Shown here one piece after another: positions 17,698 to 24,543 of a stretch of DNA of 28,150 bases. The DNA lies in the NCBI GenBank assembly GCA_002427045.1, contig DIPO01000015.1, positions 1-28,150 of the forward strand, in the 5' to 3' direction. Every line of letters starts with the position of its first letter. The first letter of the stretch is position 1. The notes below the pieces were generated by a model. That model searched no databases and had not been told where the DNA came from. It saw nothing but the letters and a program-made list of their open reading frames with translations. Origin of the DNA: Firmicutes bacterium UBA5486. Lineage in GTDB: Bacteria > Bacillota > UBA4882 > UBA10575. A program made the position numbers and the translations under genes.

Positions 17698-18423
17698 CTA
17701 GATCGCACCTAATAATACTACAAAGATCACCCCAATAATTAGGGCAAATACTGTACTATGGTTATCTGTTTTCCCGGCAGAAGACGGAATTAACTCATCG
17801 GCACAGATATAAATCATCAGGCCAGCAGTCGCTCCTACTAATAAACCTACAAATTGTAAGGAAATAATTGAATACAAATATTTTGCAATCATAAAACCAA
17901 TTATAATCGGAATAGCTGTAGCTGATGAAACCAGAAACGACTTAAGTCTATTCCGTGTACAATGGTAATATGGGGCTGAAGTACAGATCCCTTCAGGTAT
18001 ATTATGAATGGCAATGGCCAGTGCCACAATCAGGCTAGTCTTGGACTTAGAAACAGTTCCCACCGCAATCGCCATTCCTTCCGGCAAATTATGTAGCCCA
18101 ATCCCGGCAATCAGATAAATCGCGGTCTTATTAAGATTTCTTCCTGCTTCCTGGGAACAATCGGGATGGATATGCGGCAAAATTCGATCAACAACATACA
18201 TTACAATAGAACCAATAATGATTCCAGCGATACAAATCCAAGAAGAGGAAAACTCGATACTTTCAGGAATTAATTCTAAAAATGAGATGCCTAGCATAAC
18301 CCCGGCAGCAAAGGACAACATATCATACATAAATTTATCCGAAGGTTTTTTCAAAACGCCAATTAAAGAACCCAGAACCGGAGCTAAAGCAGATAATATT
18401 AGAATAATAATCGTTTCATCCAT
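17698..18423 (-). CDS. ZIP-family divalent metal transporter
   Basis: This is a polytopic inner-membrane protein of the ZIP family, importing Zn, Fe, Mn or similar divalent metals. It has about eight hydrophobic segments and the two signature metal-site helices HNLPEGMAIAVG (111-122) and HNIPEGICTSAP (140-151). A cytoplasmic loop rich in His and acidic residues is reduced to HIHPDCSQE at about 84-92. Length 241 aa is usual for ZupT/GufA-type members. The start follows GGAGGAAG. A Fur-like operator sits 87 bp upstream of the start, which points to iron or a related metal as signal and perhaps substrate. Convergent with the cyclophilin gene. Confidence 0.9.
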   Translation of the reverse strand: MDETIIILILSALAPVLGSLIGVLKKPSDKFMYDMLSFAAGVMLGISFLELIPESIEFSSSWICIAGIIIGSIVMYVVDRILPHIHPDCSQEAGRNLNKTAIYLIAGIGLHNLPEGMAIAVGTVSKSKTSLIVALAIAIHNIPEGICTSAPYYHCTRNRLKSFLVSSATAIPIIIGFMIAKYLYSIISLQFVGLLVGATAGLMIYICADELIPSSAGKTDNHSTVFALIIGVIFVVLLGAI

Positions 18424-18822
18424 ATTTCTTCCTCCATTGTTATTTAATATTGCGAAAATTCTGTATTTCCTCTGAGTAACAGCAAGAATAATTAGCTTTC
18501 TGTTGATTTTGATAATTATTATCGGTTTCTAGGTGCACCCCTCCTGCTTTTTCAGAAAATACTACTCAATCCGAGTCAAATCTAAGTAGTCGCCCACGCT
18601 GGCTACCGCCCGTGCACATGAAATGATGAAAATCAAAGTCAGGTGGGTCGACAGGCATCGGAGGCGCTTAAATTGGTTGTTCACGCCGACGACCTTAGCA
18701 TCACGAATTGATTTTAATAAAGCCGTATGAATCGGCACCCTTCGAAACATTTACTAGGCAGTATAATAACGCAGTTTTGATTAAAATGCAAGGAATTCAC
18801 TGGGAAAAAAGTAACGACAACA
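18424..18822. other. Intergenic region with Fur-like box and a GC-richer anonymous block
   Basis: No supported gene is present. The part next to the transporter is AT-rich and carries its leader and the operator at 18510-18524. The part at about 18560-18720 is noticeably GC-richer (for example GTCGCCCACGCTGGCTACCG) and can be read as a 62-codon minus-strand frame, but this lacks a ribosome site and a recognisable product. It may be decayed foreign DNA. No terminator hairpin was found after the ferredoxin gene. Confidence 0.45.
18510..18524. promoter_or_regulatory. Fur-type operator (7-1-7 palindrome) upstream of the ZIP transporter
   Basis: TGATAATTATTATCG matches the Bacillus Fur 7-1-7 consensus TGATAAT-n-ATTATCA at all but the last base. 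It is an inverted repeat and lies 87 bp upstream of the transporter start, overlapping a possible minus-strand -35 (TTATCA, 16 bp, AATTAT). It fits the Fur consensus better than the PerR or Zur consensus. Confidence 0.7.
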
Positions 18823-19131
18823 CTAAATACGAACAACACTAATTGCCGCATCCGGACAGTACAAACTACAGATCTTACACGTAACACACCCATCCTCATT
18901 TACTTCTACCCGATTTGTTCCATAGGCTCCCAGTTCCGAAGACCAACCAATAACACCAACCGGACATTTTTCAATACAAAGGCCACACCCCTTACAAAGT
19001 CCCGGAAAAATAGTCCACATCCCTCGAGCAGTCTTATGAACTACTCCTTCTAACTCATTTCTATTTCTACTCTCTATGGTCTGCTGGTAACTTTGTTTTT
19101 CTTCCCTTTTATTTTCCTTAGTAATTTTCAA
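18823..19131 (-). CDS. 2x[4Fe-4S] ferredoxin subunit of 2-oxoacid oxidoreductase
   Basis: This is the electron-carrier (delta-type) subunit of the 2-oxoacid:ferredoxin oxidoreductase encoded just upstream. Two complete cluster motifs are visible, CKGCGLCIEKCP and CVTCKICSLYCP, separated by about 25 residues, with a short N-terminal lysine/glutamate-rich extension. The TTG at 19131 is chosen because AAAGG lies 9 bp upstream; the ATG at 19140 is directly against that motif. The gene follows the gamma subunit within about 30 bp and is the last gene of the operon. Confidence 0.88.
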   Translation of the reverse strand: MKITKENKREEKQSYQQTIESRNRNELEGVVHKTARGMWTIFPGLCKGCGLCIEKCPVGVIGWSSELGAYGTNRVEVNEDGCVTCKICSLYCPDAAISVVRI

Positions 19132-19157
19132 GCATACCATCCTTTCATCGCTTTACT

Positions 19158-19838
19158 TTACTCTTCCTTTGTAAGCGCATCTAATCCCATATGTATTCCG
19201 CTTTCCAAGGCTTCAAAATTTAGCTTCCTTAATTCTGGATGGAGTTTAAATTTTTCACCTAATTTTCGTTCCAAAGCTTCTTTTATTTTCTCCGCTTCTA
19301 AAACCTTACTTACACTTACTAATGCCCCTAAAATAATAATATTAAAAACTCTGGGAGTCAGTTGTTCCTTAGCCACTTTTGCCGCTGGAATTCCTAGTAT
19401 AGTTAGGTCTTTTTGCTTTGGAGGTGTAATTGCCTCCCCTTCCTTAGTTCCTACCATTTTAGCAAATGCCTCCGGAGCAACAGTATCATATCCATGAACC
19501 CCTACTGCCTGGTCATCAATGAGCGGGGCTTGAATGTTTGATTCATCATAAAGATAGATCGTACCTTGTTTAAGATAATCTCTTGTTCTCTCTACCGACC
19601 TTTGACTTAATACAACTAATAGATCTGCTTTCTGAAATTTAGGCGCTCCGATCTCCCCTTTTGAAATCTGAACAAAAGCAATCGAGACACCCCCACGTTG
19701 TTCTACACCAAAATTAGGAATATAAAGTGCCTTTTTCCCAGAGATATAGGCAGCTTCAGCCAACAACTCCCCAATGGTCTGAACCCCTTGCCCTCCTTCT
19801 CCGGCAATTATAATTTTTACTAGCCCATTATCTAACAT
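19158..19838 (-). CDS. 2-oxoacid:ferredoxin oxidoreductase, gamma subunit
   Basis: This is the gamma subunit of the CoA-dependent 2-oxoacid:ferredoxin oxidoreductase, which in this family helps bind CoA. The sequence has the typical glycine-rich beginning IIIAGEGGQGVQTIG (9-23) and FGVEQRGGVSIAFVQIS. It ends with a helical tail (LERKLGEKFKLHPELRKLNFEALESG). Length 226 aa is a little above the usual 180-190. The ATG is preceded by GGAAGG, which lies inside the last codons of the beta gene, so translation is probably coupled. Confidence 0.88.
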   Translation of the reverse strand: MLDNGLVKIIIAGEGGQGVQTIGELLAEAAYISGKKALYIPNFGVEQRGGVSIAFVQISKGEIGAPKFQKADLLVVLSQRSVERTRDYLKQGTIYLYDESNIQAPLIDDQAVGVHGYDTVAPEAFAKMVGTKEGEAITPPKQKDLTILGIPAAKVAKEQLTPRVFNIIILGALVSVSKVLEAEKIKEALERKLGEKFKLHPELRKLNFEALESGIHMGLDALTKEE

Positions 19839-19842
19839 CAGC

Positions 19843-20637
19843 TTAACCTTCCTCTCCTAAGCGGTTTCCCTGGGATACTTGCAATTCCCCAACTTTAAAG
19901 TAGTTCTCCATTTTCCCCTGGAGAAATCCCCAAGTTTCTTTGGCTCCGGTCCGCCAATTTGTCGGGCAAGTAGATAATACCTCAACAAAGGAAAAACCTT
20001 TCCCTTCCATCTGGTTAAGTAAAGCCTTTTTTATAAAAAGTTTAAGTTTATTGTAATCTCCTACTGTTCCCCTGGCCACATACGAACCTTCTGAAGCAAT
20101 AGCAGCCACTAATTCCGGCCCTAACGTTGGGGAACCTGTTATTAAGGGATCCCGCCCATAAGGGGTAGTACTCGTTTTTTGCCTCGGTAAAGTCGTTGGT
20201 GCCATCTGTCCTCCGGTCATTGCGTATAAGGTGTTATTCGCAACAATCGCCGTAATCCGATCCCCACGGGTTGCCGCATTTACCAGATGTTGAGCACCAA
20301 TCGCATATCCCCCACCATCGCCCATATAGGCGATTCCTACTATCTCCGGCCGGGCTCTTTTGGCACCTACAATCACCGGAATGGTTCTTCCATGATGGGT
20401 TTGGATACTGTCAAAATTGAAAAAATCCCAACTTAGAAGGGAACAACCAATATCACAACCATAAAGAACCTGATCTAAAATACCCAATTCATCCACAACA
20501 TCTCCTAAGGCTTTTAAGGCAATACCATGGCCACAACCCGGACAAAAACGATGAGGTTTTGTCTCTTTTCTCCAGGAACGTGGCATATTTTGATTCTCTA
20601 TTATTCCCCGAGAAACCCTCTGATTCTTCTCTACCAT
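19843..20637 (-). CDS. 2-oxoacid:ferredoxin oxidoreductase, TPP-binding beta subunit
   Basis: This subunit binds thiamine diphosphate and carries out decarboxylation of a 2-oxoacid. It has FCPGCGHG at 31-38 and the thiamine-Mg site starting MGDGGGYAIGAQH near 105-117. VANNTLYAMTGGQ follows near 132-144, and CPTNWR sits toward the C-terminus. Length 264 aa is standard. The start ATG follows AAGGAGGGG, placed at the end of the alpha gene. In four-subunit enzymes of this type the substrate may be 2-oxoglutarate, branched-chain 2-oxoacids or others; I cannot choose. Confidence 0.92.
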   Translation of the reverse strand: MVEKNQRVSRGIIENQNMPRSWRKETKPHRFCPGCGHGIALKALGDVVDELGILDQVLYGCDIGCSLLSWDFFNFDSIQTHHGRTIPVIVGAKRARPEIVGIAYMGDGGGYAIGAQHLVNAATRGDRITAIVANNTLYAMTGGQMAPTTLPRQKTSTTPYGRDPLITGSPTLGPELVAAIASEGSYVARGTVGDYNKLKLFIKKALLNQMEGKGFSFVEVLSTCPTNWRTGAKETWGFLQGKMENYFKVGELQVSQGNRLGEEG

Positions 20638-20640
20638 TGG

Positions 20641-21768
20641 TTACCCCTCCTTTTTACCTAGTCTAACAAGGATCTCTTCTATTTCCTCTGCAGTTATACC
20701 AAGGCCAGGTTTTAAGTAAGATTCAATAGTATTTGCTAAACCATACAATTCTTCCTTAACCACCGAAAGTAGCTGCCCATAGGCTGATTCCGCTACCAAT
20801 ATTTTAAGCTCCGGTTCTTCTGAAACTATCTTTCGCAAGGCTTCTCCAGGAAACGGCCTAACTGTAATTGGGCGGAAATATTTTACCCTTAATCCTTGGT
20901 TATTTACAGTTTTTACAGCACTAATCGCAGCTCTGCCTACAATTCCATGGGCTACCACTAAAAGATCAGCCTTTTCACTACCGCCTTCATCCCACTCTAC
21001 TACCTCCTGTTTCATACGCCGAAAATCGGCAAGATGCCCGCTTAAAATATCATAGAGTTCTTCTTCAATATTAAAAGTATTGCGCAGATGAACCGGATCA
21101 CGCTCCAAATAAGGTACTCCGGATTTCATCGCAATTGGTTCTGCCGCTATTATCTCCCAGTTCCTGAGTTTGGGATTAAATAGCACTACCGGTTCTCTCA
21201 TCTTTGCCTGATAACCATCGCCCAAGACAAAAGTAGGAAAACGATATTTCCAAGCATTATTAAAGGCCTTAATTGTAGACTCAAAGAGTTCCTGGTGAGA
21301 TGAGGTAGAATAAACAAGCCGCATTCCTTCCCCGTTTCCACCTGTCGTCGTAAGTCTGAATTCCTGTTGAGAATAGATGACTGTAGCAGTAGAAGGCCCT
21401 CCCCGTTGCTGAATTATCCATACTCCAGGGAGCCTCATCATCTCTGCCATTGAGATCGATTCTTGCATTAAAATATTTCCCGGGCCGGCAGTTGCTGAAA
21501 AAGTTTTCTTACCCACCAAAGCCCCGCCCAGCATTGTAAAACCAGCGGAAATCTCATCTTCAGTCTGGAGAAAACCCCGTCCAAAAGCAGGTGCCAGTTT
21601 TGCCCAGTAATACATTATTTCGTTCTGGGGAGTAATCGGGTATCCATACATAAAGTCTGCTTCAGCTGCCAATGCAGCCCAGGCCACAACCTCATTACCA
21701 GTCATAAACATTTCTTTTTCATTATTAAGGATCTCCTGATATTCACCGGCTAGTGTTTCCTTAGCCAT
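20641..21768 (-). CDS. 2-oxoacid:ferredoxin oxidoreductase, alpha subunit
   Basis: This is the pyrimidine-binding alpha subunit of the same complex (KorA/VorB type). It shows the N-terminal GNEVVAWAALAAEADFMYGYPITPQNEI block and QTEDEISAGFTMLGGALVG. FSATAGPGNILMQESISMAEM follows, then a C-terminal domain ending near GLGITAEEIEEILVRL. Length about 375 aa. The ATG at 21768 has GGGGGTG at correct spacing; a GTG at 21795 overlaps the stop of the ATPase gene (GTGA) but has no ribosome site. The beta subunit follows 3 bp downstream. Confidence 0.91.
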   Translation of the reverse strand: MAKETLAGEYQEILNNEKEMFMTGNEVVAWAALAAEADFMYGYPITPQNEIMYYWAKLAPAFGRGFLQTEDEISAGFTMLGGALVGKKTFSATAGPGNILMQESISMAEMMRLPGVWIIQQRGGPSTATVIYSQQEFRLTTTGGNGEGMRLVYSTSSHQELFESTIKAFNNAWKYRFPTFVLGDGYQAKMREPVVLFNPKLRNWEIIAAEPIAMKSGVPYLERDPVHLRNTFNIEEELYDILSGHLADFRRMKQEVVEWDEGGSEKADLLVVAHGIVGRAAISAVKTVNNQGLRVKYFRPITVRPFPGEALRKIVSEEPELKILVAESAYGQLLSVVKEELYGLANTIESYLKPGLGITAEEIEEILVRLGKKEG

Positions 21769-21791
21769 TTTTACACCCCCACTTTCAGTAA

Positions 21792-22463
21792 TCACCAGAT
21801 TGCTTTTGACATATATCTATCGATCGGCCAAACCTTATTCCCCATCACATCAAACTCTCCGATTCTGCTAGCTAAATCCCTAAGAGCAGTTGTCGCCACT
21901 ACAGGTAAACTTAGTTTTTTTGCCACCTCAGTAACCATTATTGCCCCTTTTTGAATTAATTCAATCGTAGTCTCTTCCCCAAGATGGGTATTATTAATCA
22001 AACCATCTACTTCTTCAAATTCATTGACCATTTTCAAGATTAGAGGTACAGAAGAAGTTAATGGCCTGGTGATATTTACCACCATAATTATTTTGATCTT
22101 CTCTTCCTTCTCTTCTCCAGAACTATCCTTGATTATTTTTAGTATGTTGCAACCATCGATCCCATATCCTAAATCAAAGATAAGATCCCCATCAAACTCT
22201 AAAGCCCTGATAGTTTCTTTTTTCAGTGGTATTGCAGCCTCACCCAATCCTATTGTCTCAGCAGTCTCCCATGCCAATACATCAATCCCCATCTGTTCCA
22301 GAATTTTTTTTAGTGGGCGAAGGGTATAAAATGGTTCCACTACATCTAAATCAACTAATCTAACCTTTCTTCCTTTCTTAATCAGCTGTAAGCTTCTGTT
22401 TACTGCATTTTCACTTTTCCCACTGGCATACTCCCCTACATAAGCTTCGAGTATCCTCTGCAA
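21792..22463 (-). CDS. P-loop NTP-binding protein leading the 2-oxoacid oxidoreductase operon
   Basis: This is a 223-aa nucleotide-binding protein, probably of the MinD/Mrp/CobQ-like SIMIBI class. The P-loop is GEYASGKS at 10-17. The segment VRLVDLDVVEPFYTLRP near 34-50 resembles the switch region of this class, and the family core continues through IIMVVNITRPLTSS. The TTG start is supported by GGCGGTG upstream. Its stop overlaps a GTG in the alpha-subunit gene, so it is cotranscribed with the enzyme. A role in assembling, loading or regulating the iron-sulfur or TPP enzyme is inference from position; no partner-specific motif is visible. Confidence 0.75.
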   Translation of the reverse strand: MQRILEAYVGEYASGKSENAVNRSLQLIKKGRKVRLVDLDVVEPFYTLRPLKKILEQMGIDVLAWETAETIGLGEAAIPLKKETIRALEFDGDLIFDLGYGIDGCNILKIIKDSSGEEKEEKIKIIMVVNITRPLTSSVPLILKMVNEFEEVDGLINNTHLGEETTIELIQKGAIMVTEVAKKLSLPVVATTALRDLASRIGEFDVMGNKVWPIDRYMSKAIW

Positions 22464-22695
22464 AGCGTTTCACCGCCCAACTTATAATAAATAGTAAAGT
22501 TATTTTACTTTACCTTTTTCTACAAAGTCCCCCACTCCAGAAGCTAAGGCATGTAAAGGATGAAAATAGAGTTTTTATTCGAAACTTTATGAAGGCCATC
22601 ATTCAATATAAATGACCAACAACGAGTTTCAAGAGGCATTTTCCAGAGAGCATAAAACATACTTTCATGGAAAACCTATAGAAGAGGTGAACTAC

Positions 22696-23151
22696 ATGGC
22701 CAAAAGAAAACTAACCCCGGCCCAGAGAAAATACCAAAACAAGGTCAAAAAAGCAGAACCAAAACCTAAACTTCTACGTAATGCTTTCTTAGCTTTCCTA
22801 AGCGGAGGATTGATATGCACACTCGGACAAGGTTTAATAGATTTTTATAGTAAAGTAATGAACCTACCTCCAGAAAAAGCCGGAGACCCAGCGGCTGCTA
22901 CCATGATTTTAATTGGTGCCTTATTAACCGGTTTTGGGGTTTTTGATGAAATTGCAAAATACGCCGGTGCCGGTATAGCGGTCCCGGTAACTGGATTTGC
23001 TAATTCAGTCGTCTCCTCTGCCTTAGAATTCCGGGAAGAAGGTCTGATTTATGGAGTTAGCGCTAAAATGTTTACTCTAGCTGGTTCAGTCATCACTTTT
23101 GGGGTAGTAACCGCTTTTGTTGTTGGATTAATCCATGCCCTTTTCCTTTAA
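22696..23151 (+). CDS. spoVAC: Stage V sporulation protein AC (SpoVAC)
   Basis: This is one of the SpoVA membrane proteins that pass dipicolinic acid into the forespore and release it at germination; Bacillus SpoVAC behaves as a mechanosensitive channel. The product is about 151 aa, matching the family. After a basic N-terminus (MAKRKLTPAQRKYQ), four to five hydrophobic helices follow, with the family stretches FLSGGLICTLGQG and VPVTGFANSVVSSALEFREEGLIYG. The ATG at 22696 is chosen because AGAGGTG lies 6 bp upstream; the frame extends to an ATG at 22612 without a ribosome site. Expression in the forespore (sigma G) is expected from the family; I did not find a convincing box. Confidence 0.92.
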   Translation: MAKRKLTPAQRKYQNKVKKAEPKPKLLRNAFLAFLSGGLICTLGQGLIDFYSKVMNLPPEKAGDPAAATMILIGALLTGFGVFDEIAKYAGAGIAVPVTGFANSVVSSALEFREEGLIYGVSAKMFTLAGSVITFGVVTAFVVGLIHALFL

Positions 23152-23231
23152 GAAGAGAAATATCAAAGGCTTTCTTTTACTTTGAATAAAAGCTAAACAC
23201 TATATATTGTGGTTGAATGGATGCCAAAGGT

Positions 23232-23250
23232 AATTGTGCAATTCCCTCAT
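23232..23250 (+). repeat. Copy of dispersed AATTRTGCAATTCCCTCAT repeat
   Basis: This 19-bp stretch matches 18 of 19 bases at 9918-9936 and shares its core with 28103-28116. It lies about 30 bp upstream of spoVAD. No second palindrome arm is obvious here. Confidence 0.5.
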
Positions 23251-23279
23251 ATAAATTCCTTAACAATTAGGAGAATTTT

Positions 23280-24287
23280 ATGGAGAAAAAAATTGGAAAA
23301 CAAACGTATCAAATTGCTAATCCTCCGATCATCACCAGTACCGGAACAGTGGTAGGCCCCTTTGAAGGTTTGGGCCCTTTAGCCCAAGATTTTGATGAAG
23401 TTCTTACTGATCTCCGGAATGAACAAAGCACTTTTGAAAAGGCTGAACGTTCTATGTTAATCAAAGCTTGCCGTTTAGCGCTGGATCATGCTAGTTTTTC
23501 TTCAGCAGAAGTTGATCTCTTTCTATCCGGTGATCTGTTAAACCAGATCATCTCCTCTACTTTTTCAGCCGTATCTCTTGGTGTCCCGTTTATTGGGCTT
23601 TATGGTGCTTGTTCCACAGCAGCCATGGGCCTGGGTTTAGGAGCTTTAATTCTCGATGGCGGTTTCGCCGGCTCTGTATTAACTGCCGCTTCCAGCCATA
23701 ATTCGACTGCCGAACGACAATACCGGTACCCCACAGAATATGGGGGGCAACGCCGTACTTACCAACAATGGACCGTTACTGGTGCCGGAGCCGCCCTTCT
23801 TAGTTATACTGGTGAAGGCCCGCGGGTAACAGGCGTTACCTTTGGTAAAGTGTTTGATATGGGGTGTACAGATCCCCTAAATATGGGGGCTGCAATGGCT
23901 CCGGCGGCTGCCGAAACTATTTTTCAGCATTTCCAGGATACCGGATGGGATCCCAATTCTTTTGATCTCATTGTTACCGGGGATCTTGGAATAGTCGGAC
24001 TTAATCTTTGCCGTCAAGAACTTGCTGAACGTGGTTTAAACCTTGGCGATAATTTTAATGATTGCGGAATAATGATCTACGATCTCAAGAAACAAGATGT
24101 CCATGCTGGGGGAAGCGGTTGTGCTGCCTCTGCAGTTGTTGTTTATGGACACCTTTACCGCCGGCTAAAGAAAAAAGAGATTAACCGAATTCTCTTGATC
24201 GGAACAGGTGCACTTCATAGTCCCACCTCATACATGCAGGGAGAGAATATCCCTTGTATTGCACATGCCGTAAGAATAGAAGTATAA
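23280..24287 (+). CDS. spoVAD: Stage V sporulation protein AD (SpoVAD)
   Basis: This thiolase-fold protein of the spore inner-membrane SpoVA complex binds dipicolinic acid and its calcium chelate. The family opening PIITSTGTVVGPFEGLGPL (16-34) and the thiolase-like LYGACSTAAMGL with Cys at about 111 are visible, as is GGSGCAASAVVVYGHLYRRL near the C-terminus. Length 335 aa is normal. The ATG at 23280 has AGGAG 6 bp upstream. It lies 128 bp after spoVAC, further than in many genomes, and the gap contains a copy of the AATTGTGCAATTCCC repeat. No spoVAE follows. Confidence 0.94.
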   Translation: MEKKIGKQTYQIANPPIITSTGTVVGPFEGLGPLAQDFDEVLTDLRNEQSTFEKAERSMLIKACRLALDHASFSSAEVDLFLSGDLLNQIISSTFSAVSLGVPFIGLYGACSTAAMGLGLGALILDGGFAGSVLTAASSHNSTAERQYRYPTEYGGQRRTYQQWTVTGAGAALLSYTGEGPRVTGVTFGKVFDMGCTDPLNMGAAMAPAAAETIFQHFQDTGWDPNSFDLIVTGDLGIVGLNLCRQELAERGLNLGDNFNDCGIMIYDLKKQDVHAGGSGCAASAVVVYGHLYRRLKKKEINRILLIGTGALHSPTSYMQGENIPCIAHAVRIEV

Positions 24288-24306
24288 TTGATAAACTTTC
24301 TGTAAG

Positions 24307-24543
24307 CAACCGTCTAGTCAGAAGTTATTTCTTGATTTGGCCGCTTTTGCCAAATTATGCGGAGGCACAGGATTCAAGGTGGAATCCGCTCACCAGTTAA
24401 AAGATACTTTGAAAGAAGCTCTTACTAAATACGCCCTTGTTTATAAATATCCACACTATGCCCCGATTTTCCCTGGCTCTTTGATCAAGCATAAAAGAAA
24501 AATAACATATAGGAAGGAAGTTAATGGGTTTGAGCTTAATTGA
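24307..24543 (+). pseudogene. 3' remnant of a TPP-dependent enzyme (acetolactate synthase/pyruvate oxidase type)
   Basis: The frame reads DLAAFAKLCGGTGFKVESAHQLKDTLKEAL, which closely fits the C-terminal domain of TPP enzymes such as acetolactate synthase or pyruvate oxidase. Nothing of the preceding 450 or so residues is present, and there is no ATG or ribosome site. After about 24430 the current frame stops looking like the family. The +1 frame gives PLFINIHTMPRFS, which suits the expected beta strand, so a frameshift has probably occurred too. It lies between spoVAD and the glutamate-synthase-like gene and is best read as a decayed leftover. Confidence 0.65.

Noticed and set aside
18562..18750. 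62-codon minus-strand frame in the GC-richer block upstream of the ZIP gene
   Set aside because: No ribosome site, no recognisable family, and it lies in apparently decayed noncoding DNA.
22490..22520. GTAAAG/CTTTAC inverted repeat upstream of the P-loop ATPase as operator
   Set aside because: Six-bp arms in very AT-rich DNA; no matching -35 box.
22600..22700. Sigma-G promoter for spoVAC
   Set aside because: No pair of boxes with correct sequence and spacing could be found, although the family is normally sigma-G controlled.
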